Part shown: positions 9,944-18,375 of the stretch, piece after piece
How the letters are laid out: each line of letters starts with the position of its first letter
Position numbering within the stretch: the first letter of the stretch is position 1
From: Terribium retamae
Lineage (GTDB): Bacteria; Pseudomonadota; Alphaproteobacteria; Rhizobiales; Rhizobiaceae
Direction: 5' to 3'
Assembly: GCF_022347545.1 (NCBI RefSeq)
Contig: NZ_JAKREW010000002.1
Span: forward strand, 62,001-126,000
Length of the DNA: 64,000 nt
Position numbers and translations under genes: made by a program
The notes under the pieces: model-generated
Told to the model about the DNA's origin: nothing
What the model saw: the letters and a program-made list of their open reading frames with translations, nothing else
The model's database searches: none

Positions 9944-9970
9944 ACAAAAACGGGCGCCTTCGCGCCCGTT
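9944..9970 (-). terminator. Intrinsic terminator after mmsA
   Basis: Stem AACGGGCGC paired with GCGCCCGTT (9949-9957 with 9962-9970), loop of 4 nt; on the minus strand it runs into TTTTTG. It begins about 20 nt after the mmsA stop. Confidence 0.85.
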
Positions 9971-9990
9971 CAATTTCACTGCCTGGGAAA

Positions 9991-11487
9991 TCAATTCATC
10001 GTCGGAATGACGAATTCCGCACCGTCCTTGATACCTGACGGCCAGCGCGACGTGACCGTCTTGGTCTTGGTGTAGAAGCGGAACGCGTCCGGGCCGTGCT
10101 GGTTGAGGTCGCCGAAGGACGATGCCTTCCAGCCACCGAAAGTATAGTAGGCGATCGGAACCGGGATCGGCACGTTCACGCCGACCATACCGACCTGGAC
10201 GCGGCTTGCGAAGTCGCGGGCCGCATCGCCGTCGCGGGTGAAGATGGCAACGCCATTACCCATCTCGTGATCGTTAGCGAGCTTGATCGCATCCTCGTAA
10301 CGTGGCGCACGCACCACCGAAAGCACCGGGCCGAAGATCTCTTCCTTGTAGATCGTCATGTCAGGAGTCACTTCGTCGAACAGGCAGCCGCCCATGTAGT
10401 AGCCATTCTCATAGCCCTGCATCTTGAAGCCACGGCCGTCGACAACAAGTTTGGCGCCTTCCTTCACGCCGAGGTCGACGTACCCCTTGATGCGCTCCAG
10501 CGCCTGCTTGGTCACAACCGGACCGAAATCGGCGGCGGAATCGGTCGAAGGGCCGACCTTCAGGCTTTCGACACGCGGGATCAGCTTTTCCATCAGACGG
10601 TTGGCGGTATCGTTGCCGACCGGAACCGCGACCGAAATCGCCATGCAACGCTCGCCTGCCGAGCCGTAACCGGCGCCAATCAGCGCGTCGACGGTCTGAT
10701 CCATGTCGGCATCGGGCATGATGATCATGTGGTTCTTGGCACCGCCGAAGCACTGCACGCGCTTGCCGGCCGCACAACCACGCGAATAGATGTACTGCGC
10801 GATCGGCGTCGAGCCGACGAAGCCGATGGCTTTGATGTCCGGGTCGTCGAGAATGGCGTCGACCACTTCCTTGTCGCCGTTGACGACATTGAGGACGCCT
10901 TCCGGCAGGCCGGCCTCGATGAACAGCTCGGCAATGCGCAGCGGCACGCCCGGATCGCGTTCGGACGGCTTGAGGATGAAGGCGTTGCCGCAGGCGATCG
11001 CCGGCGCGATCTTCCAGAGCGGGATCATGGCCGGGAAGTTGAAGGGGGTGATGCCGGCAACCACGCCGAGCGGCTGGCGCATCGAATAAACGTCGATGCC
11101 AGGGCCGGCGCCGTCGGTGAATTCGCCCTTCATCATGTGCGGCGCGCCGATGCAGACTTCGACCACTTCCAGGCCGCGCTGGATGTCGCCCTTGGCGTCG
11201 GCAATGGTCTTGCCGTGTTCGCGGGCCAGAATGTCGGCGAGCGAGTCATATTCGCGGTTGGCGAGTTCCAGGAACTTCATCAGCACGCGCACGCGGCGCT
11301 GCGGATTGACGGCAGCCCATTTCACCTGCGCCGCCTTGGCGTTCTCCACTGCCGCGCGGAGTTCCGATTTGGAAGCCAGCGCAACTGTGCCGCGCACGGA
11401 GCCGTCCATCGGCTGCATCACATCCTGCTTGCGCCCGCTGGTGCCAGCGACGCGCTTGCCGCCGATGAAATGACCGTAGTCAATCAT
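9991..11487 (-). CDS. mmsA: Methylmalonate-semialdehyde dehydrogenase (CoA-acylating)
   Basis: A 498-residue aldehyde dehydrogenase that converts methylmalonate semialdehyde (from valine or thymine) or malonate semialdehyde (from inositol or uracil) to propionyl-CoA or acetyl-CoA with release of CO2, using NAD and CoA. Family features seen: PLGVVAGITPFNFPAMIPLW, the NAD-site GFVGSTPIAQYIY, the catalytic cysteine in GSAGERCMAIS, and the ending FRFYTKTKTVTSRWP. The ATG at 11487 has AGGGAGAG upstream. A LysR gene is divergently transcribed 185 bp away and is the likely regulator. A strong terminator follows. Called IolA in inositol clusters; no inositol genes are nearby, so mmsA is preferred. 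Confidence 0.95.
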   Translation of the reverse strand: MIDYGHFIGGKRVAGTSGRKQDVMQPMDGSVRGTVALASKSELRAAVENAKAAQVKWAAVNPQRRVRVLMKFLELANREYDSLADILAREHGKTIADAKGDIQRGLEVVEVCIGAPHMMKGEFTDGAGPGIDVYSMRQPLGVVAGITPFNFPAMIPLWKIAPAIACGNAFILKPSERDPGVPLRIAELFIEAGLPEGVLNVVNGDKEVVDAILDDPDIKAIGFVGSTPIAQYIYSRGCAAGKRVQCFGGAKNHMIIMPDADMDQTVDALIGAGYGSAGERCMAISVAVPVGNDTANRLMEKLIPRVESLKVGPSTDSAADFGPVVTKQALERIKGYVDLGVKEGAKLVVDGRGFKMQGYENGYYMGGCLFDEVTPDMTIYKEEIFGPVLSVVRAPRYEDAIKLANDHEMGNGVAIFTRDGDAARDFASRVQVGMVGVNVPIPVPIAYYTFGGWKASSFGDLNQHGPDAFRFYTKTKTVTSRWPSGIKDGAEFVIPTMN

Positions 11488-11672
11488 GGTTCTCTCCCTG
11501 GATTTTGATGATGTCATTGTCCCCCTTTCGAGCCCGGAAGGCAACGCGAGGGAAATCGCAGCCGTTGTGCATGAATTATAGATCGGCCTGGACATAAGCA
11601 TCAAACGACGCAAAGATATGGTGACCTTTCCCGTCGCTGCCACCAGCAAATCGCGATCGCCATGGAGACATC

Positions 11673-12554
11673 ATGAACTGGGATGACGTGCGCATCTTCC
11701 TTGCCGTTGCCCGCTCCGGCCAGATCCTTGGAGCGGCCAAGCGCCTCGAATTGAACCATGCCACGGTGTCCCGGCGTATCGCCACTCTGGAAGAAGCTTT
11801 GCGTACCAAGCTATTCAGGCGGCTCACCACCGGCTCGGAGCTGACGCCTGCTGGCGAACGGTTCCTCGACATCGCTGAGCGCATGGAAGCCGAAATGATC
11901 GCCGCCCGTTCCACGGTTGCCGGTGAAGGCGACGACATTTCCGGCACGGTCCGCATTGGTGCGCCTGACGGCTTCGGGGTCGCTTATCTCGCGCCGCGGC
12001 TCGGCGCGCTGACCGCCTTACACCGGGAACTCACGGTGCAGTTGGTGCCGGTGCCGCGGTCGTTTTCCCTTTCGCGCCGCGAAGCGGATATCGCGATCAC
12101 CGTCGAACGACCGACCGAAGGCCGGCTCGTTGCCGGCAAGCTGGTCGACTATACGCTCGGTCTCTACGCCTCTCGGCCTTACGCCGAAAAGCACGGCCTG
12201 CCGCAGAGCCGGTCAGAACTGAAGGACCATCCTTTGATCGGCTATGTGCCGGATCTGATCGTCAGTCAGTCGCTCGACTATGCCGCCGAATTCAGCCACG
12301 ACTGGCATTCCACCTTCGCCATATCGTCTGCCATGGGCCAGGCCGAAGCAGTGCGTTCCGGAGCCGGCGTCGGCATCCTGCACACTTTTGTTGCCCGCTC
12401 GATGCCAGAACTGGTGCCCGTGGATGCCGCTCCTCCCATTCGCCGCGCCTATTGGCTCGTCTATCATGAGAGCGTGCGGCAGCTGCGGCGTATTCAGGTG
12501 GTGGCATCCTTCATTGCCGGGCTTGTCGAAAAGGATCGCGCCCTGTTTCTTTGA
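11673..12554 (+). CDS. LysR-family transcriptional regulator divergent from mmsA
   Basis: A 293-residue LysR-type regulator. The N-terminal helix-turn-helix (about residues 1-60) reads MNWDDVRIFLAVARSGQILG then AAKRLELNHATVSRRIATLE; the rest is a periplasmic-binding-like effector domain. The ATG follows GGAGACATC closely. The divergent layout with mmsA is the classic arrangement for a LysR regulator and its target. The effector is unknown. Its TGA stop at 12552-12554 overlaps the first bases of a palindromic repeat (TGAGCAATTCC). Confidence 0.92.
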   Translation: MNWDDVRIFLAVARSGQILGAAKRLELNHATVSRRIATLEEALRTKLFRRLTTGSELTPAGERFLDIAERMEAEMIAARSTVAGEGDDISGTVRIGAPDGFGVAYLAPRLGALTALHRELTVQLVPVPRSFSLSRREADIAITVERPTEGRLVAGKLVDYTLGLYASRPYAEKHGLPQSRSELKDHPLIGYVPDLIVSQSLDYAAEFSHDWHSTFAISSAMGQAEAVRSGAGVGILHTFVARSMPELVPVDAAPPIRRAYWLVYHESVRQLRRIQVVASFIAGLVEKDRALFL

Positions 12555-12600
12555 GCAATTCCAGGAAAAGTGTGTAGCGGTTTTCCGTCCGGAATTGCGT
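12553..12600. repeat. Half RIME-like repeat at the LysR stop codon
   Basis: Only the first palindrome of the element is present (GAGCAATTCCAGGAAAAG ... TCCGGAATTGCG). Its left end gives the GA of the TGA stop of the LysR gene. It is followed by a separate small hairpin, CCGAGC-gaatt-GCTCGG (12613-12629), in front of the next gene. Confidence 0.75.
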
Positions 12601-12639
12601 CAGAACACAGAGGCCGAGCGAATTGCTCGGGAGAGATAC

Positions 12640-13275
12640 GTGTTGTCACGACCCTATGTGGAACTGCTTCGCCAGGCCCAACGCGCGTCGAGACGACCGG
12701 ACGAAGCGGAAGATCTGCTACAAGCGGTGCTGCTCTCGGCGATCGAGGCCGGTCGTTCGGATCTCTCCTGTCCCGACAACCGCCGATGGTTGCAGGGCGC
12801 CATCCGCAAGCGGGCCGCATTCGAGGCGCGCACGGCCATCCGGCGCAGACAGCGCGAAACCCGTTGGCAAGCCGAACCGGCAACCGCATCCTCCGCACAG
12901 GAGGGCATGCCAAGGACTTTTGTGGCAGAGCTACCGGCGGCACTGCGAACCACCGCGCTTCTGGCGCTGACTGGCCACACGCGCCAGGAAATCACCTGGC
13001 TGCTGCGCCTGTCGGATCCTGCTTTGCGACAGCGTATCGCCGAAATCAGGCGGCGATGGCGCGATGCCGGCGGGCATCGGTTCGAAGAGATTCCCGGGCT
13101 CGACGGAACGCTGCATTTCGGGCGCATCCGCCGCGCTTTGCTGGGACCGGCGCGACGCGACGGCGTGCTTCTCGCCAGCCATGACCCCGACGGTCATCTT
13201 TTTTTGGTGAGCATCCCCTCACAAATCCGGGTGGCGCGGCAACAGGGCGAACGCAAACCCTCAACTCAGGAATAG
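12640..13275 (+). CDS. Sigma-factor-like (ECF/sigma-70 family) protein
   Basis: A 211-residue protein. Residues 1-70 resemble region 2 of ECF sigma factors (YVELLRQAQRASRRPDEAED followed by LLQAVLLSAIEAGR), and residues 100-150 resemble a region 4 helix-turn-helix (LLALTGHTRQEITWLLRLSD). A basic tail of about 60 residues follows. The GTG at 12640 is chosen: GGGAGA lies 5-9 nt before it, and a much longer upstream open frame overlaps the LysR gene. A small hairpin sits in its leader. It is 6 bp from the VOC gene, so the two are probably co-transcribed. No anti-sigma gene is adjacent. It may be a DNA-binding regulator rather than a true sigma factor. Confidence 0.7.
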   Translation: MLSRPYVELLRQAQRASRRPDEAEDLLQAVLLSAIEAGRSDLSCPDNRRWLQGAIRKRAAFEARTAIRRRQRETRWQAEPATASSAQEGMPRTFVAELPAALRTTALLALTGHTRQEITWLLRLSDPALRQRIAEIRRRWRDAGGHRFEEIPGLDGTLHFGRIRRALLGPARRDGVLLASHDPDGHLFLVSIPSQIRVARQQGERKPSTQE

Positions 13276-13281
13276 ACACCC

Positions 13282-13674
13282 GTGTTTCGCAACAGAAAGC
13301 TTGGCAGCATCTGCTATTTCGTCACCGACATCGCCCGCACCGAGACCTTCTATCGCGACGTTCTCGGTCTCGATATCGACAATATGGGCGACGACGGTGA
13401 TGGCCATGGCTGGCTGATGGCGAAGACCGCCAACGGCATCGAACTGATTTTCTTCCAGCAGGAATCACGACCGGGCAATTCGCCCATCATCGTCTTCGAG
13501 ATCGCGGAGGGCGGCATTGACGATGTCGTTGCCGGCCTGGCCGAAAAAGGCGCCACCATCGTCACGCCTGTCAGCCATGCCCCGGGGGGATGGTCGGCCG
13601 AGATCGCAGACCCGGACGGCCACCAGATCTCGATGTATCAGTCGGAAGAGCAGCCGCGCTCGTTGAAAAAGTAA
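13282..13674 (+). CDS. VOC (glyoxalase/bleomycin-resistance fold) family protein
   Basis: A 130-residue protein with the two beta-alpha-beta-beta-beta modules of the vicinal oxygen chelate family: ICYFVTDIARTETFYRDVLG at the N-terminus, GHGWLMAK in the middle and GGWSAEIADPDGHQISMYQS at the C-terminus. The histidine and glutamate positions usual for metal binding are only partly evident, so the reaction (lyase, dioxygenase or binding protein) cannot be assigned. It starts with GTG and follows the sigma-like gene by 6 bp, suggesting an operon in which the pair share a stress or detoxification role; that is inference. Confidence 0.85.
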   Translation: MFRNRKLGSICYFVTDIARTETFYRDVLGLDIDNMGDDGDGHGWLMAKTANGIELIFFQQESRPGNSPIIVFEIAEGGIDDVVAGLAEKGATIVTPVSHAPGGWSAEIADPDGHQISMYQSEEQPRSLKK

Positions 13675-13745
13675 CGAAGCCTGCACAACCATCCAACACG
13701 CCGAACGTAGCGATGTTTCGGCGTGTTTGGAGACATCAGCCTAGA

Positions 13746-13790
13746 AGCATTTTGTAGCCAAGCGGAATCACTTGGCGTTACAAAAATGCT
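13746..13790. repeat. Palindromic repeat of a second type
   Basis: Nested inverted repeat: AGCATTTTGTA pairs with TTACAAAAATGCT and, inside it, CCAAG pairs with CTTGG. It is joined by a short A-rich spacer to half of a RIME-like element, forming a mosaic. Fold could terminate transcription from either side. Confidence 0.7.
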
Positions 13791-13805
13791 ACGAAAACAA
13801 AAAGT

Positions 13806-13845
13806 TAGAGCGTTTCCGCGTTTCCGTAAAAACGGAAACGCTCTA
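13806..13845. repeat. Half RIME-like repeat at the dadA stop codon
   Basis: Second palindrome only: TAGAGCGTTTCCGCGTTTCC with its inverted copy ending GGAAACGCTCTA. The minus-strand TAG at 13843-13845, the end of the element, is the dadA stop codon. Confidence 0.8.
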
Positions 13846-15096
13846 GGCGTAGCGGGACATGCCGAGTTCGCTGACGTCGATGTCCGGCTTCTTGCCCGAC
13901 ACGATGTCGGCCAGCACCCGGCCCGATCCACAGGCCATGGTCCATCCCAGCGTGCCGTGGCCGGTGGAGAGGAAAAGGTTGTCGTAGCGTGTCTTGCCGA
14001 TGATCGGCGGACCGTCCGGTGTCATCGGCCTGAGCCCGCACCAGAAACTGGCCTTGGACACGTCGCCGCCACGCGGGAACAAATCGGTCACCGAATGTTC
14101 GAGTGTCGCGCGTCGCGCCGGACGCAGAGCCAGGTCATAGCCCGAAATCTCGGCCGTGCCGCCGACACGGATGCGGTCGCCGAGGCGCGTGATTGCTACC
14201 TTGTAGGTCTCGTCCATGACGGTCGATTCCGGGGCGCCGGATGCATTGGTGATGGGCACCGTGATCGAATATCCCTTGATCGGATAGACCGGGATCGAAA
14301 GGCCGAGCGGCTTCAGCATGATCGGGGAATAGCTGCCGAGTGCACAGACATAGGCATCCGCCGTCAGCAGCCCTTCGCTTGTGTCGACGCCGGCTATGCG
14401 GCCGCCTTCGATGGCGATGCCCTTGATCGAGGTATTGAAGCGGAAGGTGACGCCACGTTTGGCTGCATGTTCAGCCAGTCGCTCGGTGAACATCTTGCAG
14501 TCGCCCGTTTCGTCACCGGGCAATCGGAGGCCGCCGACGAACTTGCCTTCGACATTGGCAAGCGCCGGCTCCGCGCCGATGCAGCCAGCCGGATCGAGTA
14601 CTTCATAGGGCACACCGAACTGCTTCAGCACTTCGATATCACCGGCCGTGCCGTCGAGCTGCTTCTGGTTGCGGAACAACTGCAGGGTGCCCTTAGCGCG
14701 ATCGTCATACTGGATGCCGATCTCGGCGCGCAGCGCCTTCAGGCAATCGCGGCTGTATTCGGCGATCGGCACCATGCGAGCCTTGTTCACGGCATAACGC
14801 GCCTCGGTGCAGTTGCGCAGCATCTTCAGCACCCAGGACACCATGGCCGGGTCGACCTTGGGGCGGATCACCAGCGGACCGAAATGCATCAGAAGCCACT
14901 TGATCGCCTTGACCGGAACGCCGGGGCCGGCCCAAGGCGAGGAGTAACCTGGCGATACCTCGCCGGCATTGCCGAAGCTGGTTTCCAGTGCCGGACCGCC
15001 TTGGCGATCCACCACCGTCACCTCATGGCCGGCCTCCGCCAGATAATAGGCAGCGGTCACACCGATCACGCCGCTGCCAAGCACTAGAATTCTCAT
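13843..15096 (-). CDS. dadA: D-amino acid dehydrogenase small subunit
   Basis: A 417-residue flavoprotein that oxidises D-alanine and other D-amino acids to 2-oxo acids, passing electrons to the respiratory chain. The N-terminal dinucleotide-binding motif [20 protein letters not shown] binds FAD; the C-terminal [20 protein letters not shown] and [16 protein letters not shown] are DAO-family signatures typical of DadA. The ATG at 15096 has AGGAG 9-10 nt upstream. Alanine racemase is encoded 1.4 kb away on the same strand, fitting an L-alanine to D-alanine to pyruvate route, though two Rnk-like genes sit between. The TAG stop is formed by a palindromic repeat end. Confidence 0.93.
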   Translation of the reverse strand: MRILVLGSGVIGVTAAYYLAEAGHEVTVVDRQGGPALETSFGNAGEVSPGYSSPWAGPGVPVKAIKWLLMHFGPLVIRPKVDPAMVSWVLKMLRNCTEARYAVNKARMVPIAEYSRDCLKALRAEIGIQYDDRAKGTLQLFRNQKQLDGTAGDIEVLKQFGVPYEVLDPAGCIGAEPALANVEGKFVGGLRLPGDETGDCKMFTERLAEHAAKRGVTFRFNTSIKGIAIEGGRIAGVDTSEGLLTADAYVCALGSYSPIMLKPLGLSIPVYPIKGYSITVPITNASGAPESTVMDETYKVAITRLGDRIRVGGTAEISGYDLALRPARRATLEHSVTDLFPRGGDVSKASFWCGLRPMTPDGPPIIGKTRYDNLFLSTGHGTLGWTMACGSGRVLADIVSGKKPDIDVSELGMSRYA

Positions 15097-15292
15097 ACGC
15101 CCCGCTCCTAGGACATGACCCTGAAGTTTCGGAATCATGCGACAAAAAAACCAAATGAAGCGAAATGCTTTTGACCGCATTCAGCTCCAGCGCATCCGCC
15201 CTCGATCAAAAATGATCTTTGGCAGGCACGATACGCAACCTCAAACCCAAAGCGCCTTTGCGTCCAATGAACGAATGGCGCTCCTGCCCCGG

Positions 15293-15823
15293 TCACGCCG
15301 CAGTTGGGCCGCCGGGATCGTCATCGGGCCCTGTCTGCCGGATTTTCTCCACCGCGCCAAGTGGTGGCACAATGCTATTGGCACTGTAGACCAGTCTGAG
15401 CGTTGGCCGAGCTTGCCGGGCAACACTCGCACGGCGCGCCGCTTCCGGCTGGAACAACACTTTGACGACGCGAATCGGCTCCGTCTCGCCACTCGGTCTT
15501 TCGACAAGGCCGGTCTCGCCCTCTGCCAAGCCAAGCAGCGAAAGTCCCCATGGCGTCGTTACCGGCAGGCTAGCCCCGACGATGCCGCGCACTTCGTTTT
15601 GGATCACTGTCCGCGTCTCCGCGGGATTGGCGCCAATGCGGAAGGTGACGCGGCTGTTGATTGTGACGACATCGGCATCGACGGTATCGATCAACACCAC
15701 ACTGGCGTTAGCGAGCTTCTTCTCCAAAAGGGGGGCGAGCGGGTCGTTCACCGCGCGCCGGCGCTCCAGCATCGTTTCCAGGATTGCGAAGTCCTTGGTG
15801 GTGAGGCGGCAGATCTTGTTCAT
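15293..15823 (-). CDS. Rnk-like nucleoside diphosphate kinase regulator (longer paralogue)
   Basis: A 176-residue protein. Residues 1-135 match the Rnk/GreA-GreB family: a short N-terminal helix region (DFAILETMLERRRAV) and a C-terminal FKBP-like domain with the segment RTVIQNEVRGIVGASLPVTT then PWGLSLLGLAEGE. The last 40 residues are an extra, weakly conserved tail. Family members bind the RNA polymerase secondary channel and, in gammaproteobacteria, affect nucleoside diphosphate kinase levels. The ATG at 15823 follows the first paralogue by 14 nt, so the two are an operon. The loop acidic residues of GreA cannot be judged by eye. Confidence 0.8.
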   Translation of the reverse strand: MNKICRLTTKDFAILETMLERRRAVNDPLAPLLEKKLANASVVLIDTVDADVVTINSRVTFRIGANPAETRTVIQNEVRGIVGASLPVTTPWGLSLLGLAEGETGLVERPSGETEPIRVVKVLFQPEAARRASVARQARPTLRLVYSANSIVPPLGAVEKIRQTGPDDDPGGPTAA

Positions 15824-15837
15824 GTCCGTACCTCGCC

Positions 15838-16254
15838 TCAGGTCCGGTCCGCATGCGGCGGCAGGACTTCGACAATATCGAGCATCATCTCGCGGCCGTC
15901 GCGAGTCGTCCACTGCACGCAATGGCCGACTTGCGCGCCGATAAGGGCAGTACCAAGCGGGGTGAGCACGGAAATTCGTTGAGCAGCGATATCGGCGTCA
16001 GCTGGATAGACCAATGTCATACGCTGTTCGGCGCCGCCGCCATTGCGAGCGACGATCGTGGAGCCCATGCGCACTACATTGTCGGGTAACGCACCGGCTG
16101 TTGCGACCGTTGCGCGGTCCATTTCGGAAAGCAGTTCTTCGGCGGTATCGGGCAAACGGTCGAGCGATGCCCGCGCCAGGCCGGTCAGGCGGCCGTGATC
16201 GGTGGCTGACACCAATATGGTATCGGGCGGACGAACCTTGATCGATCTTTGCAT
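15838..16254 (-). CDS. rnk: Rnk-like nucleoside diphosphate kinase regulator
   Basis: A 138-residue protein of the expected Rnk length. It opens with a variable segment, then LVSATDHGRLTGLARASLDR (N-terminal helical part) and MTLVYPADADIAAQRISVLT with PLGTALIGAQVGHCVQW, the conserved GreA/GreB C-terminal core of Rnk. It probably docks on RNA polymerase. It is the first gene of a two-gene unit with a second, longer Rnk-like protein 14 nt downstream. Start at 16254 is supported by AAAGG 7-11 nt upstream. Having two Rnk paralogues side by side is unusual enough to note. Confidence 0.85.
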   Translation of the reverse strand: MQRSIKVRPPDTILVSATDHGRLTGLARASLDRLPDTAEELLSEMDRATVATAGALPDNVVRMGSTIVARNGGGAEQRMTLVYPADADIAAQRISVLTPLGTALIGAQVGHCVQWTTRDGREMMLDIVEVLPPHADRT

Positions 16255-16381
16255 GGTGGAACCTTTCGTGTTGGTAACGCATCGAGGCGATGCGCGGCCG
16301 GCCGCACAGAGGGCGCGGCCTTGGATCGAACCGACACGCGCACTCACGCCGCCTTCAGCTCGAATTTCATGTCTGGTTTTG

Positions 16382-16430
16382 AAAAAAGCCCCGGTACGGA
16401 CGGACGCACAAAAGCGTCCGCGCCGGGGCT
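16382..16430 (-). terminator. Intrinsic terminator after alr
   Basis: Outer stem AGCCCCGG with CCGGGGCT (16387-16394, 16423-16430) and inner stem GGACGC with GCGTCC around a 6-nt loop; on the minus strand it ends in TTTTTT. It lies about 110 nt beyond the alr stop. Confidence 0.8.
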
Positions 16431-16538
16431 ACGCTCCCGCGATAGGGCAGATCCTGAAACAGGTCCGGTTATGGGCAGAGGTGCTCATGCGACGAGCCTT
16501 GCCGACCCGGCACGGCTTGTCAAGCACGACAAAACCGC

Positions 16539-17666
16539 TCAGCCGCCGATGTAGCGCCGGTGAAAACGGTGACCGAGGCTGGTCAGCACCTCGTAACCGA
16601 TCGTGCCGGCAACATCCGCCACCGTATCGAGCGGGTGAGAAGGCCCGATGAGTTCGACAAGATCGCCTTCTCGGAGACGCCCTGCCGGCAACGCCGAAAT
16701 ATCGAGGATGATCGAGTCCATCGATACCCGGCCGATAAAGGGCAATTTTATCCCTTCGAAGAACGCGGCCGCCGAGGTTCGGCGGTGCCAGCCATCGGCG
16801 TAACCCAGAGCGATCGTCGCAGTTCGAAGCGGGCCCGAGGCGTGAAAAGTGTGACCGTAGCCGACACCCGCTCCGGCATCGATCTGCCGGGTCTGGATCA
16901 CCTTGGCTTCCAGCTTGACTACGGGCTGCATGGGATTCCCGTGACCCGGCGTCGGGTTGATACCGTAAAGCGCCGCCCCCGGTCGGGCCAGATCATGATG
17001 ATAGGGCTTGCCGAGAAAGATGCCCGAGGAGTTGGCAAAAGACAGCGGCGCCGGCGGCAGCATCTTGCGCAGCCGGTCGAATTCCAGCCGCTCGGCCTCG
17101 TTGGCGCCGTGCTCGGGCTCGTCGGCGCAGGCGAGATGGCTCATCACCAGCTTGAGTTCAATGCCGTCGAAACCGGACGGATCGGCCGCCAACGCTTCGA
17201 CCTCGACCGGCGCCATGCCGATGCGCGACATGCCGCTGTCGATCTGGATTGCAGCCGGCAGCTTCTTGCCAAGTCGATGTGCGAGGTCGCGCCAGGCAAC
17301 AAGCTGCGCTGTGCTGTTGACGACAGGCGTGAGTGCGGCGGCTTCGCCCTGCGCCTCCGAGCCAGGCAGAAAACCATGCAGGACGAAAATCGTCGGCGCC
17401 GCACCCAGGGCGTCGCGCAATACGATACCCTCCCAAAGGTGCGCGACAAAGAAAGTATCGCAACCCTCCTTGCGCAAGGCGTTCGCCACTTCCACGGCAC
17501 CCAGCCCATAACCGTCGGCCTTGACGACACCGGCACAGGCGACGCCGTCAAGGCGCGCCTTCAGGCGACGGTAGTTTTCGCGTATTGCACCGAGATCGAT
17601 GGTGAGAATGGCTCCGGCCGCCGCTTCATCGGGCTGGGTATGCGTATGAGGCGTCGTTCCAGTCAA
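16539..17666 (-). CDS. alr: Alanine racemase
   Basis: A 375-residue PLP enzyme that interconverts L- and D-alanine for peptidoglycan synthesis or D-alanine catabolism. The PLP lysine lies in VVKADGYGLGA (about residues 47-57); the second catalytic base is in GVGYGHTF; the C-terminal beta domain has FIGRVSMDSIILDIS and ends YEVLTSLGHRFHRRYIGG. The gene may be the catabolic type (dadX), since dadA lies downstream, but replication or wall genes that usually mark the biosynthetic copy are also absent, so the symbol alr is the safe one. A RIME-like repeat lies directly upstream of the start. Confidence 0.95.
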   Translation of the reverse strand: MTGTTPHTHTQPDEAAAGAILTIDLGAIRENYRRLKARLDGVACAGVVKADGYGLGAVEVANALRKEGCDTFFVAHLWEGIVLRDALGAAPTIFVLHGFLPGSEAQGEAAALTPVVNSTAQLVAWRDLAHRLGKKLPAAIQIDSGMSRIGMAPVEVEALAADPSGFDGIELKLVMSHLACADEPEHGANEAERLEFDRLRKMLPPAPLSFANSSGIFLGKPYHHDLARPGAALYGINPTPGHGNPMQPVVKLEAKVIQTRQIDAGAGVGYGHTFHASGPLRTATIALGYADGWHRRTSAAAFFEGIKLPFIGRVSMDSIILDISALPAGRLREGDLVELIGPSHPLDTVADVAGTIGYEVLTSLGHRFHRRYIGG

Positions 17667-17677
17667 TTCGGGTGGTC

Positions 17678-17781
17678 TAAAGCGTTTCCCCGTTTCATGG
17701 AAACGGTGAAACGCTCTATCTCCTTGTTTTTACGCAATTCCGGACGGAAAACCGCAACACACTTTTCCTGGAATTGCTCTA
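17678..17781. repeat. RIME-like palindromic repeat, full length, inverted orientation
   Basis: The complete element in the opposite direction to the copy at 1115: TAAAGCGTTTCCCC ... GAAACGCTCTA, then a T-rich spacer, then CGCAATTCCGGACGGAAAAC ... TTTTCCTGGAATTGCTCTA. It lies between alr and rppH. Confidence 0.85.
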
Positions 17782-17850
17782 GCTCCTGCAATCCTGGCGG
17801 CATCGACCATCTTCGCCCCCGTGCAGCAATACGATTGGCTCTTGCAATCG

Positions 17851-18375
17851 TTATGCCACCAGATGCCGGAAAGCCGCAACGACCTCTTCGTAGACCTTGC
17901 GCTTGAACGGCACGATGAGACCGGGCAGGTCGGTCATCGGCTTCCAGCCCCAGTCGTCGAACTCCGCATCATGCCCGCCAGGAGGCGGGTTGATCTTGAT
18001 CTCGTCTTCATCGCCGCGAAAGCGGAACGCGAACCATTTCTGCGTCTGGCCGCGATAGCGGCCCTTGAAGGCGATGCCGACCAGTTCGCGCGGCAGGTCG
18101 TAGTTGATCCAGCGCGGAGCCTCGGCGAGAAGATCGAGACTCTTCATCCCGGTCTCCTCGTAGATTTCGCGCGTGGCGGCCACAAACGGCTCTTCGCCTT
18201 GGTCGATACCGCCCTGAGGCATCTGCCAGAGCTGCGTGCCGGCAAACTCGCTGTCTGGTTCGGCGATGCGATGCCCCACCCAGACCAGGCCTTGGCTGTT
18301 CAGCACCATGACGCCGACGCAGGGCCGGTAGGGCAAGGTTTCAGGGTCGACGAGTTTCTTCTTTGCCATGCTCAT
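17851..18375 (-). CDS. rppH: RNA pyrophosphohydrolase
   Basis: A 174-residue Nudix hydrolase that removes pyrophosphate from 5' triphosphate ends of RNA and so starts mRNA decay. The full Nudix box is visible, [20 protein letters not shown] followed by TG (about residues 56-78). The opening [21 protein letters not shown] and the segment WQMPQGGID match RppH/IalA of alphaproteobacteria. Its ATG overlaps the stop of the upstream polysaccharide deacetylase gene (ATGA), so the two are translationally coupled. Earlier literature on Bartonella names this protein IalA (invasion-associated locus). Confidence 0.95.
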   Translation of the reverse strand: MSMAKKKLVDPETLPYRPCVGVMVLNSQGLVWVGHRIAEPDSEFAGTQLWQMPQGGIDQGEEPFVAATREIYEETGMKSLDLLAEAPRWINYDLPRELVGIAFKGRYRGQTQKWFAFRFRGDEDEIKINPPPGGHDAEFDDWGWKPMTDLPGLIVPFKRKVYEEVVAAFRHLVA

